Below are positions 47,309 to 58,611 of a stretch of 64,000 bases of DNA, one piece after another (position 1 is the stretch's first letter; each line of letters begins with the position of its first letter). The stretch spans positions 3,286,001 to 3,350,000 of the forward strand of contig JAKULF010000007.1 in NCBI GenBank assembly GCA_022661535.1. The letters run 5' to 3'. The position numbers and the translations under genes are program-made. This stretch comes from Eutypa lata (taxonomy: Eukaryota; Ascomycota; Sordariomycetes; Xylariales; Diatrypaceae). The notes under the pieces are model-generated. The model searched no databases. It saw nothing but the letters and a program-made list of their open reading frames with translations, and was not told the DNA's origin.

Positions 47309-48273
47309 TTCTCACTCCTCTATCCCCCCTATCTCGTACACAGATAGCAAAATAGTAAGAACTCAGACCACCTAACTAACGATCGTTCCTGTTTCCCCCC
47401 CCCAGCGGCCACGGAACCTACACGACAACGAACCCACCATCCATCGTATCCTCCGTCGCGGGAACGCTCTCGAAGACCAACAAGCTCCTCTCGGTACGGC
47501 CCCTCCGCGCGCGCTACACGCCCGAGATCGGCGACCTAGTAGTCGGGCGGATCGTGGAGGTGCAGGCGCGGCGGTGGCGCGTCGACGTGGGCGCCTCCCT
47601 GCTCGCGCAGCTGCCGCTCTCGGCCATCAACCTGCCGGGCGGCATCCAGCGGCGCCGCACCGAGACGGACGAGCTCCAGATCCGCACGTTCTTCTCGGAG
47701 GGCGAGCTCCTCGTCGCCGAGGTGCAGCAGCTGTACGGCGACGGCGGCGCCGTCCTCCACACCCGCTCCCTCAAGTACGGCAAGCTGCGCAACGGCGTGT
47801 TCGTGGCCGTCAGCGGGACGGGCGGCGGCGGCGGCGTCGTGCGCGCGAGGCGCCAGGCCTTCGTGCTCGACGTGGGCAGTACCGGCGGCGGCAACATCGG
47901 CGATGACGATGAGAGGATCGACGTCGTGCTCGGCGTCAACGGCTATATCTGGATCAGCAAGCACATCGAGGGAGAGGGCCCCGCGGCCGAGACGTCCGGC
48001 CCGGCGATCACGCGCGCCGAGGAGAGCGTCGGCCTCAACGTCTACTCGAGCCAGAACGACGCCGTCGCGCCCGCTACGGTGCGCGAGATCGCCCGCGTGC
48101 GCGCTGTCGTTGAGGCGCTCGTCGAGAACGGGTTGCGCGTGGACGAGGATACGGTCACACGCGGTTACCAGGAAGCCGTGGAGATGGCCCGTGGCGACGG
48201 CGATGGCGACGATACCCTGTACCTGGGTGGCGAGAGGGGTCGAAGACTCGCTGCTGCGCTTACGGGGCGGTAA
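47056..48273 (+). CDS. RRP4: Exosome complex RNA-binding subunit Rrp4
   Basis: Two exons, 47056-47264 and 47406-48273, giving 358 residues; yeast Rrp4 has 359. The intron (GTATGT...CCCAG) is phase 2 and starts with a long CT repeat. The N-terminal part carries the Rrp4 opening [20 protein letters not shown], here interrupted by the intron at the R codon. An S1-type domain follows: [47 protein letters not shown] and [10 protein letters not shown]. The C-terminal KH-type part includes [10 protein letters not shown]. Rrp4 sits on the cap of the nuclear and cytoplasmic RNA exosome and guides RNA into the channel for 3'-to-5' decay and rRNA processing. A Gly-rich insertion ([13 protein letters not shown]) and a [13 protein letters not shown] loop lie between the domains. 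The nuclear-signal-like KRPRW lies in the N-terminal tail. Confidence 0.93.
47275..47303 (+). repeat. (CT)n microsatellite in the Rrp4 intron
   Basis: About 14 perfect CT units starting about 10 bases after the donor site, within the 141-bp intron, followed by further pyrimidine-rich sequence and a C run before the acceptor. Confidence 0.9.
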
Positions 48274-48980
48274 GTAAAAGAGGAGGAGCAGAGGGTAGAT
48301 AGCCTATTTAGTGCCAGACTAATGTTGAATTATTTCTCGTCCTGGGTAGGCGTCATGTAAAAGGGGGAAAATGATACCAGAGATTATTACGGCCCAGCAT
48401 GAGAAATTTTAGCTATGAAGACAAGATTTAAAGAATTCAAAGATGTTAAGGGATGCTTTGCCTAGATACGTTATTAATGGCTGGGACTTTAACAGGGAAC
48501 TTGTTAAGCCAGCCCTAAAATAGCTATTCAAAGAATGCGAGTCGCCGCATCTTGCCCACCGTTGAATACCTCATTATAATCATTTACATTTAAGCCTCTT
48601 CTGCCCAGCCTTTGCATGTAAACATATACTTAATATAACTATGTTTGTTAATACTAAGGCTCGCTTACGTGAGGTCACAACTGAGGGCAAGTATTATGTT
48701 GGTTGGTATTATGGTGGATATATAACTAAAGAAACTGATTACGTTGACTTGTGAGTAGTACCATATATATACATCTTCATTACACGAGCTTGCTTGCCAC
48801 TTTCCTCCCGTTGTCTTACCATACAAACACTATCCCCCCTTTCTTGAAAGAAGTCGAGTTGAGCCTAGGAAACAGAAAAAGGACCAGCGCTACATTCTTG
48901 GACCTTGATGAAAAAAGAAATCAGGTTAGTACGATTAGGAAAAGTCAAAAAACCTCACCACATCTCACTTGTAAATGCAT
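48274..48980. other. Spacer between convergent Rrp4 and aldehyde dehydrogenase genes
   Basis: A+T-leaning spacer holding both terminators. A 93-codon plus frame (48751-49032) runs into the 3' end of the dehydrogenase gene on the other strand and has no coding character. Confidence 0.5.
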
Positions 48981-50780
48981 TCATTTGGCAGCAAACACCC
49001 CTAGGAACGCCGCCTTCAAGCCCGCCAGGTAACCAGCAACACCATTACCGTGACCGTCAACGAGGCCGCGTCTAGCAGCAAGGGCAAGGAAGGCAGTGTA
49101 GCCAGAGGCGAGGATGAGGAGCCACCGGAACAACAACGCACCTTTGGTGGGGGAGGAAGTACCGCTGGATCCGAAGACGAAGCCGAGCCAGTAGTTCACG
49201 CCGGCGATGGGCCGGCCCTGGCGGTCGAAGTCGGGCCGCGCCACGCTCAGCCACTCGTACCGCCGCATTTCCGACGCCAAGTAGGGGAAGTACCGCACGC
49301 GGAGGAGCGCGTCCATCCACCCGGGCGTCTCGACTACGGTCCGTCGGTGCGTGAAGCAGTCAAATGAGGCCCGGCCGTGGTAGGCGCCCGTGCCCGATTG
49401 GCCCACGCCGCCGAAGGGGAGGGTCGCGACGGCTCCGTGCATGTAGGAATCGTTGAGGGAGGCACCGCCGGACGTTATGTTGCTGATGACTGGATGGGGT
49501 GGGGTGAGATGTTAGTACCATGCATATGCAAGGGGGGATGGGGTTGGTTAGACACGAAGAATTAAAATAATCATTATGGTTATGGAGATTAGCTGCTCAC
49601 TTTTATCTTTCTCATTCTTGGATCCGAAAGCCATGAGCGACAGGGGGGTGTCGTCGATTCCGTTCGCGGTCTTGATAGCCTCGTCGAGGTCGTCGTACGG
49701 CAGGATCGACCAGACGGGTCCGAAGGACTCCTGCTGGATCATAGGGTCGTCGACCGAGTTGACGAGCACGGCCGTCGGGGCGATGAAGAGGTCCGACCGG
49801 TCGGTCTCGCCGCCCATGACGATCTTGCCGTTGGTGGTGTCAAGCATGTTCTTGATGCGGTCGAACTGGCGCTCGTTGATGATGCGGGAGTAATCCGGGC
49901 TCGCCTGCGCGCCCTGCGGGAAGAACTCCTGGTAGACGGCGTTGAGGTGCTTGACGAAGTCGTCCACCACGCCCCACTCGACGAGCACGTAGTTGTGCGA
50001 CATGCAGACCTGCCCGGCGCACAGCGTCTTCCCCCACATCAGGCGGCGCGCCGCGAGCGCCAGGTCCGCGGACCGCGTGATGAAGGCGGGGTTCCGACCG
50101 CCGAGCTCCAGCGTGACCGGGGTTAGCGTCTCCGCAGCCTTCTTGGAGATGATCTTGGCGACGGCGTTGTTGCCCGTATACAGGATCTTGGCCCACCGCT
50201 GGTCGAGGAGCGCGGTGACCTCGGGGACCGCGCCGAGAACGACCTTGAAGGCCGACGGGTCGAGGTAGTTCTCGACGAGTTCCTTGAGAACCACCGCCGT
50301 CGCGGGCGCGCTCTCAGAGGGCTTGACGATGGCGGTGCATCCTGCGGCTATGGCGCCCATCAAGGGGCAGAGGTTCAGCATGAAGGGGAAGTTGTAGGTG
50401 CCTATGATGAGGACGGGACCTAGGGGTTCTTTCCTGACGCGCGGCTTCAGGGGGCTGAAGCTGAAAGGATAGTCAATGTCCTTGTCGTCTTTCGCCCAGG
50501 TCTTGAGCTTCTTGATAATCAGGCTCAGGTCCTGGGTGGCGAAGTTGATCTCCGAAAAGATGGCCTCGTGGGCGGACTTGTTCACATCCTGCTTGAGCGC
50601 GGCCTGGATCCTCTCCGAGTAATCCTGTAGACCCCACCACAGCTTGCGCAGCTGGACAAGACGCCATTCGATGTCTTTGGTCTTGTTGGACTGGTAGAAC
50701 TCCCGAATTTCATTAACAGCTTTGGGAATGCTCTCGAGGGGCATATGCTCAAAGGGTGGTATTTTTATGTCGGTCGACAT
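48981..50780 (-). CDS. Membrane-anchored aldehyde dehydrogenase (ALDH3/fatty-aldehyde or YLO-1 type)
   Basis: Two exons, 50780-49601 and 49489-48981, giving 562 residues. The 111-bp intron has GTGAGC, a perfect TACTAAC and CCAG; splicing joins KNEKDK to IISNITSGGASLND. It catalyses NAD(P)-dependent oxidation of long-chain or apocarotenoid aldehydes to acids. Visible catalytic features: TYNFPF with Asn130, LELGG with Glu225, GQVC with Cys259 and ESFGPVW of the cofactor site. LELGG is followed by Arg rather than the more usual Lys. The C-terminal region after LPFGGVGQSGTGAYHG carries a hydrophobic segment (LLFRWLLILASGYTAFLALA) and a second weaker one near the end, the membrane anchor typical of fatty aldehyde dehydrogenases and of Neurospora YLO-1 (beta-apo-4'-carotenal oxygenase). 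No carotenoid genes lie nearby, so a general fatty-aldehyde role is at least as likely. It likely sits on ER, lipid-droplet or peroxisome membrane. Confidence 0.92.
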
Positions 50781-52348
50781 AGTTGCGAGTTAAGGTAGGC
50801 ACTATTATGTATTTGTGAAGTCTAAAATGATTCCGATTGTTTGCGATTGGTGTTGCGTGAAGACTAAAGTGACTTGGTAAATGATAAACAGGGTGAACCA
50901 GGTAGGCGTAGGTTGTATATATATAAAAAGAACTTATCCCGTACTATAACGATCGGTATAAGGTCCCTTGAAAACGTATGCTAGGCTTTACCTACTTAGG
51001 TAGGCAATGAAGCTAACAAGTGAATGCCTAGATGAGTAGTCGCATTCGTACTATGTATCAGAATCGCATACTAGTTTCCGAAGTGGACACGGGACAATCA
51101 TGCACCAGTCTGATCATGCACACCGTCAAAGTGATAATATTAGAAGATAGATCATAGCTGTGGTGGAATTGGAGCCCGGTAGATGATAAACGGATGAGGA
51201 GGCAATTACATACGTAGGTGGGTATAGTCAGGTTAGCTTGCGAAACCGAGACAATACTAGCATTGAACTAGACCCGGGAATCGTCCAAAGGAAGATATTG
51301 TCCGAATCCGAGAGTGAATGAAACTTCACCTGCATTGTCCAGTCATGTGCACATATATTTCACCTCGCATCCCTAAATAGACATTACGATATGTATGTAG
51401 ATAGCTCATAGTTTTGTAGGTATTGAATGTCTTTCTATACAGTAGACTATAAGTGAATTGCCACTGCGATGCACGTGTAATAAGTGTATAGAGAGATCCT
51501 CGGCATGTCTTCTCTACTACCTAGTAGCGTACCCATCTACCCCTGTATTGTCATATCAGGGTCAGTATTTTCCACGTGGTGGTGGGCTTTGTATCAATCT
51601 ATCCCGATCCAGGGGCATTTCCCTAATCTTTTCACAAAAATAGATATACATATACATACGCTATCAAAAAAGTAGATCCAAACAAGTTACTAGGTGGGAC
51701 CCTTCATACAATAACACAGGGGGATATTATATACTTACCCACATTGGCATTGATGGTCAAAGAGTGCGGAATTGTTGGCGCGAATGGTTCTTGTTTGATC
51801 TTTAATCTTAAAGTCTAGAAGCTAAAATGGAAGCATCTACCTCGGAAGCGTGCCTCGAATAAGGTAGCGCCGGTAACTAGTTACTCACGTTATTGAAACT
51901 AATTAAGCGTTGAAGCACCAAAGTGAGTGCTCGTCACGATGATCACCCTTCACTTCATTGGAGGTAGGACGGTTAAAGATCTGATGGATGGATCCCGCCT
52001 GATTAAGGTGGCAGTGGTGGCTTGGCCTTGAGGCGGGTGGCCAGGTGGCTTGGAATCCTCCAGCCGGTGGACAGGCCCGAAGCCCAATTGTCGGATCGGT
52101 CAAACCAATTCCTCCATTAAACTAAGGAGCTTAAGCGAGGGCGACTGCCCAGTGCAGGTGACCTGCCCCACCATGCTTGATACACCAAAATTTCAATTGA
52201 GAAATTCTGCGAACTTTTTTTGTATCAGTCGCATCCCACATTCTGCCATCTACCAACATTAAACAACCACCCACATCACACCACACGGCCCAGGCGTAGG
52301 ATTAAATCTCTTTGCGTCCTCAAGTAAACCGAAACAAACCAAGTCAAA
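50781..52348. other. Upstream region of divergent aldehyde dehydrogenase and eL22 genes
   Basis: 1.57 kb between two outward-facing starts. Contains TATA-like runs near 50926-50938 and a TTACCTACTTAGGTAGG word near 50988. The 200 bp before eL22 are pyrimidine/A-rich (ACAACCACCCACATCACACC), as expected for a ribosomal-protein promoter. No gene seen. Confidence 0.5.
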
Positions 52349-52997
52349 ATGGCTCCTCAAACAGTATGTACAACATGACACCGCTTTGCTGTTGGCCCGG
52401 TCCTCTCTGCCAGGGTCAAATGGAATATATTTGCCCCTCGCAGTGATGACGATGGCGTGATGCAGTAGGCTAAGGTCAATTTTCCCAATTTACAGAAGAA
52501 GTCCGGCAAGGCCGCCAAGACAACCAAGAAGGTAAGCAAGCAACGATCAATCTACCCAATCCTTGTGCGCGCGTGATAGCAGGTGCTCATACCATCTTCC
52601 AGTTCGTCATCAACGCCCAGCAGCCCGCGAGCGATAAGATCTTCGACACTGCCGCCTTCGAGAAGTTCCTCCAGGACAAGATCAAGGTTGAGGGCCGTGT
52701 CGGTAACCTCGGCGACACCATCGTCATCCAGCAGGCTGGCGAGGGCAAGGTTGAGATCATTGCCCACAATGAGCTCTCTGGCAGATACCTCAAGTACCTG
52801 TAAGTTGTATACATATATATTCCTGCACCAAATCTGGTGTGATCGGAAGCTGACTGCTATATCTCCCCAGGACCAAGAAGTTCCTCAAGAAGCAGCAGCT
52901 CCGTGACTGGCTCCGTGTCGTCTCCACCTCCAAGGGTGTCTACGAGCTCAAGTTCTTCAACGTCGTTAACGACGAGGCCGATGAGGACGATGACTAA
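52349..52997 (+). CDS. RPL22: 60S ribosomal protein eL22
   Basis: Four exons, 52349-52363, 52496-52531, 52603-52799 and 52871-52997, giving 124 residues. The first exon is only five codons (MAPQT); the second is a twelve-codon Lys-rich exon ([12 protein letters not shown]). The core then reads [34 protein letters not shown] and [38 protein letters not shown], ending with an acidic NDEADEDDD tail, all typical of eL22 in length and order. It is a component of the large ribosomal subunit that contacts rRNA near the exit tunnel. Introns are 132, 71 and 71 bp with GTATGT, GTAAGC and GTAAGT donors. Codon choice is strongly C-ending (GTC, AAG, CTC), as in highly expressed fungal genes. The gene converges on the mitochondrial carrier gene, 282 bp apart. 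Confidence 0.95.
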
Positions 52998-53279
52998 ACG
53001 TACCAATCCACGACGATTGCACAAGACAATGGGAAAATAAACTTGCATTGGGAGGCGCATGGCATGGTGAAAATGGTGTCGGAATTATTTGCAGCTAGAT
53101 TTGGATTGCAAAAATAAAGATGCACCCCTGTCACGGGCCACTCAATACCACTTGATCTGTTTCTTCAAATGTGAATTCTCGTAACGCGTAAATCGATTCA
53201 TGCTCAATTCGTACATACTCCATGTCTATGTCCATATCGAGTTCTAGTTCTAGTTCTACATCACTTTTATCGTAGTCTA

Positions 53280-54353
53280 TCATGGTAATGATCTAAAAAC
53301 AGCTTCCCATGTAACCAGCGCCGCAGCATTAGCCGGGAAAGCCCTCAAGAAGCAAGGGAGAAAGCCGCGCCAAAACCCCCTCGCTCCCCCTTCCTTATAC
53401 ACGGCGACGGCAGCGTCCCTCCAGCGGTGGAACCTCCTCTCGCCGTCTCCCAGCTTCCCGCCCAGCGGATCCGTCATGATGCGCTGCTTGACGACGTCGC
53501 TCGGGTAGCTCGTCATCCAAAAGACCTGAGCGCTCAAGCCACCAGCCCAGAAATTAATAGCGGGCTCGCTCAGCGCCGTTTTGTCCCGCAGGACCCGCGA
53601 GAGCACGTCGTAGGACGCCCACCAGAAGAAGAAGAACGACCGGAACAGCAGCGTGGCCGCCAGGCCCCGGTACACGCCGCGGATGCCGTGCGCGCCGTAG
53701 ACGCGGCGCACGCAGTCCAGCGGGCCCGAGTACAGCCTCTCGCTCTTGCGCGCCGAGTACTGGATCTGCAGGCGCGCCTTGACGTGCTCGATCGGCGCCG
53801 CGATCATCGAGACCGTGCAGCCGGCCAGCACGCCGGCCAGGCCGTGGCCCACGGAGGGGAGGTGCGCCATCTTCTCCACGAGCTCGCCGCCCGACGAGGG
53901 AGTGGTGGGGGGCGGCGGCGCAGGCCCGACGAACACGTGCTCCGCGAGCAGGCGCCGGTACACCGTCAGGCTCCCCATCAGCACGCTGTCCATGAACATC
54001 CAGCCGACCAGCGGCGGCGTCGCGCCCTTGTAGAACCCGCGCACGCCCTCGTTGCGCAGCGTCTGCGTTACGCACTGCAGGGGCCCGCGGAAGCGCGCGC
54101 TGTCGGTTGTCTGGAGACGCACCTTGATTGTATCGAAGGGGTGTCCGACTGTTTTGGTTCTCCAAACGGTGGTGAGCTAGCTTTTCTTTTCTTTTCTTTC
54201 TCTCTCTTATGGCGAGCAGGAAGAAGAAGAAGACTTACCCGCTAGCTTGGCCATGCCCGAGAAGATGCCCCCCACGAAGCCCTTGTAGTTGCTGGGCTTT
54301 GGCGGCGGCGGTGGCTGCTGCTGCTCTTTCAGCTGCTTCTGTACGACCGCCAT
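53280..54353 (-). CDS. Mitochondrial carrier family (SLC25) protein
   Basis: Two exons, 54353-54239 and 54148-53280, giving 327 residues. The 90-bp intron (GTAAGT...ACAG) falls inside the first carrier signature, and splicing restores GHPFDTIKVRLQTT. Three carrier repeats are visible, each with the PxD/ExxK/R signature: HPFDTIKVR (41-49), APIEHVKARLQ and YPSDVVKQRI. Each is followed by the usual GxxGxxRG-type segment (EGVRGFYKGA, HGIRGVYRGL, GGARGFWRGF). About 300 residues and six predicted helices fit the family. It exchanges metabolites across the inner mitochondrial membrane. The TPPLVGWMFMDS segment and overall pattern suggest a carnitine/acylcarnitine- or amino-acid-type branch, but I do not assign a substrate. 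A loop rich in Pro and Ser (VGPAPPPPTTPSSGGE) follows the second helix. The proline-rich N-terminus has no presequence, as usual for carriers. The start codon is only about 330 bp from the A+T block. Confidence 0.92.
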
Positions 54354-54680
54354 TTTAGGAGAAGGGAGGAGGGGTTTCGTTTGTGATAGACAAACAGATG
54401 CATACGCACGCACTTGTACGGCTACATCGAGCTGTGGCTATGTACCTACATATATATGTCTTGGGGGAAAAGATGTAGGTCTTGAAATTTTGTTGTTGCT
54501 TACAAACATGTATCTAGCTAGCAGCTAGCTAACGACCTAAGTGTAAAATACTCGGTCGCTAATTGGAGATCCATCCCCTGTATAAGGTTATTATAGCTAT
54601 TGATTTTAGCGAATTATTACCGACGTCGGCCATTTCGCTTTAGCGTATTAGAGCTTTGTAATCCGGCATTACTTTTAAAG
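54354..54680. other. Promoter-side spacer grading into A+T block
   Basis: Upstream DNA of the carrier gene. Normal composition persists to about 54,665 (CGACGTCGGCC at 54621-54631 is still present), then G and C almost vanish within a few tens of bases. The change is sharp. Confidence 0.6.
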
Positions 54681-55109
54681 AATTAAATTTTTAACTTTTA
54701 TTAACATTACTTATTTTATATATTAAGCTTTTTTCGATTAATTATATTTTATATATTTATTAAATTTAATATAAAAAAAAATTTATAAATTTTAAAAATT
54801 AATTAAAAAAAACTTAATTTAATTTTATAATTTTTAATTTTATAAATATTAAAAACATTTTTTTTATATAAATTAATTTTAACTTTTTTTATATTTTATT
54901 TAATAATTAATTAATTAAAATATATATTAAAAAATTAAATATATTATTAAATATAAAATTAAATAAAAATTAAAAATATATATATATTATTATTATAAAT
55001 TTAAAAAAAAATAATTCGTTTTAATTTAAAATTTAAAAATTTATAAATATTAAAATATTTTATTTAAATGTTTTTATAATTAATATATAATTAATATAAC
55101 TTTAATTAT

Positions 55110-55340
55110 TTTATAAAAAGTTTTTTAAAAATAATATTATATAATAAAAATTTAAAACGTTATAATTTTAATAATATAATAAATAATTATAATATATTTA
55201 AAAAAAACATTTAAATAAATTTACGTAAATTATTTATTTAAATAATTATTTAATTTATATATTATTATTATTATTTTAATTAAAAAAATTATAATATTTT
55301 AATTTTTTTTTATATAATATTATTTTTAAAAAGCTTTTTA
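55110..55340. repeat. Imperfect palindrome (foldback) left of the copia element
   Basis: The sequence is a rough mirror around TACGTA (55222-55227): AAAAAGTTTTTTAAAAATAA near 55116 faces TTATTTTTAAAAAGCTTTTT near 55320, with AATAAATTTACGTAAATTATT at the centre. The inner arm recurs inverted just right of the 3' LTR (62513-62574). It suggests an inverted-repeat element that was the landing site of the copia element. Confidence 0.5.
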
Positions 55341-55349
55341 AAAAATAAT

Positions 55350-55564
55350 TATTAATAAATAAAATACTTTAATAACGATTTATAATAATAATAAAAAATT
55401 AAATATTAAAAGTATTTTAAAATATTATATATAACATTTAAAATATAAAAATTAATATATAATTTAAATTTATAATTAAATTAATATAAACTTTTTTAAA
55501 TAATAATATATATTTTACTTTTCGAAAATTATTTAAAATTAATATTTATTTATATATTTTAATA
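55350..55564 (+). repeat. 5' LTR of degenerate copia element
   Basis: 215-bp direct repeat matching 62297-62511 base for base without gaps, with about 15 differences, nearly all transitions. Begins TA and ends TA, as expected when the usual TG..CA ends have been altered by RIP. Preceded directly by ATAAT (55345-55349), which also follows the 3' LTR. Confidence 0.88.
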
Positions 55565-58500
55565 TAATAATAATTTTAATTTTATAAATTAATAATTAAA
55601 AAATTTATATAAAAATAAATATATTATTTATAATAATGCTTTATTAATTTTAATTTAAAAAATTCGCGAAAAAAATTAATATTAATAATAACGAAAAGTA
55701 AACGAATTTTTAATATTATTAAAAATTATAACGATTACGTTATTAACGATATTTTTTTTTTTTTTATTAAATTAAATTATAATTTAATATTTTATTTTTT
55801 TAATTTAATCGAAACTTTAATAATTAAACGACTTTTTTATTTATTTAAATAACTTTATTTTAATAATAAAAAAGTTATAAAACTTTATAAATAAATTAAT
55901 TACTTAAGTTAATTTTTTAATATTATTATATTAAATCGTTTTTTTTTATTAAAATTAAATATATAACTTTTTTCTTTTTTTTTATTAATATTTATAAATT
56001 ATTATAAATTTAATAAATTTTTTATAATAATAAACGATATTAAAAATATTATATATAACTTTATAAAAAAAACTTAAATTAAAAAACAAATCGTATTAAT
56101 AATAAAAGTTTAATAATAAAAAATAATAAATTAATATTAAAACGATATAAACGTTATTATAAAATAATTTAAAAATATATAAATATAAAATTTAAATTTA
56201 TATATAAATAATTATAACGTTAAAATTAACTTTAATTATATAATTAATAAATTAATATAAAATAAATATATAAACGTTATATTTTAATAATAAATAAATA
56301 TATAATTAATATTTAATAAAACTTATATAAAATAAACGTAAATATTAATAAATATATAATTATTAATAAATATAAATTTATTTATTTTATAATATTTTAA
56401 CGTTATAATATTAAATATAAAAAACGTATTATTTAAAATAAAATTAAACTTAATATTTATTTTATTAAAATTTTAATTATAAAGTTTATTTAAATATTTA
56501 ATATAAAATAAATAAATAAATTTTTTTTTTTCGTTTAAATATATAAATATTTTTTTTTATAATATTAATTTTATAATAAATTAAATTATATATTAAGTTT
56601 ATTTAAAATTTTCGTATTTTTTATAATTTAAATAATTATATTTTATAAATCTTTATTATAATATTTATAAATAATAATTTAAAACTTTATTAATAATTAC
56701 TTTATTAAAAAGTTATTATAATTTAATTAATATTAAAATAACGAAATTAAATAAACAAAAAAATTATATATATTTTTTTTTTAATATTATTATAAAAAAA
56801 GTTAATAAATAAATAAGTTTAATAAATAATATAAAAATATATAAAATATAAATTTTAATAATTTAAATTTAAATAATTTAAACTTAAATAATTTCGATTA
56901 TAATATTTAAAAAGCTTATTTTTTTAAATCTTTAAAAACGAATAAAAACTTATATAAATTCGTTAAAAAAAATCTTAAAAGAAAATAAAAAAAGTTTTTT
57001 TTTAAAGTTAAAAAAAAAATTATTTTAAAAGTTTCGATAATTAAAAACTTTAATATAATACTTTAAGTTTTATTTTAAAAAAATCGATTATAAAAAAAAT
57101 ATAAAGTTATTTAAATTCGTTAAAATTAAATTTATAAAAGTTATTATAAAAACTTATAAATAATATTTTTAATAATTAATTATAAATATAACTTCGAAAA
57201 TTAAAATATTAAAAACTTTATAATTTATCTTTTTAATAATTAATATAATATATTAATAAAGTATTTAAAATAACTTTTATAATTTTAAATATAACGAAAA
57301 AAATTCTTTTATTTTTATTATATAATTTTAAAAATATATAAAAAAAATAAAATTAATTAATATAAAATTAAATAAAGTCGTTTATATTACGATATTTATA
57401 AACGTCGTAAAAAACAAAGTTATTTATTAATATAAAATTATAAACTTTATATTACGAATAATTAATTACTTTATTTATAAACTTATTAAAAACTTTAATA
57501 TTAAATTTTAAAATTAAATAAAAAACATTAATAAATCGTATAAAAATATAAAGTTATATATTTAAAAAAATAATAATAATAAAAAAATAAAAAAATTAAA
57601 TTTATAAAAAAAAATTAATTTAATAAGTTTTTTATAAACGATAAAAAAAAGCTTTTTTATTTTAATTATAATAAATATAAATATATATTTTAATATTATA
57701 AAAACGAAAAACGAAAAAATAATAATAATAAAAATAAAAATAAAAATAAAAATAAAGTTATTAATAATAATAATAATTATAATAATTACGATTATTTAAT
57801 TAAATTTAATAATTTAATAATTTTAATTAAATTTAAAAATATATATAAAAATTTTACTTTTTTAATTATTGTTTTTATAAAATAAAACATATTAAAAAAA
57901 TTACTTAAATAATATAATAAATTAACTTTTAATATTATATATTAATAAATTAAATTAAAAAACGTTATAACTTTAATTTTTATTAAATAAAAAAGCGTTA
58001 AAAACGAAAAAAATATCGAAAAAGTTATATAAAAAAGCATTTTAAACGTTATAATTATCGTTTATTAAATAATAATTTTTTAAATATATTTTATAAATAA
58101 TACGAAAAATTAATTATTATAAAATAACGATTTAAATATTAATATTATTAATAACTTTAACGATTTAATTAAAAAAACGATTAAAAATATTAAATAAAAC
58201 CGCTTCGTTATTAATATTAAAATAAGTTTTATTTACGCTTTAATTATTAATATTATTATATAATAATTAATTAAATTTAATAAATTTCGTTTAAATTTAA
58301 TAATATTATATATTTTAATTATTAAAAAATTTTCGTTTAAAATACTTTTTAATAAAATATAATATAAAAAAAATAATTATTTAAATTATAATATTTTAAA
58401 ATTATTAAATAAAAAAGCTTTTATAATAATTAATATAAAAAAATAAAAATTTTTATTATAAACTTTTAATATATTTAAATTTAAAATTAATAATAATAAA

Positions 58501-58611
58501 TAAAAATACGTATTAAAAAATAATAATAATAAATTAATTATTTTTTAATATATAATATTTAAATTTAATAATAACGAAAAAGTTATAATAAATAAAAACA
58601 TTATAAAAAAA

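Noticed and set aside
53427..54245. 272-codon plus-strand frame over the carrier gene
   Set aside because: H/R/A/Q-rich antisense shadow of the SLC25 gene.
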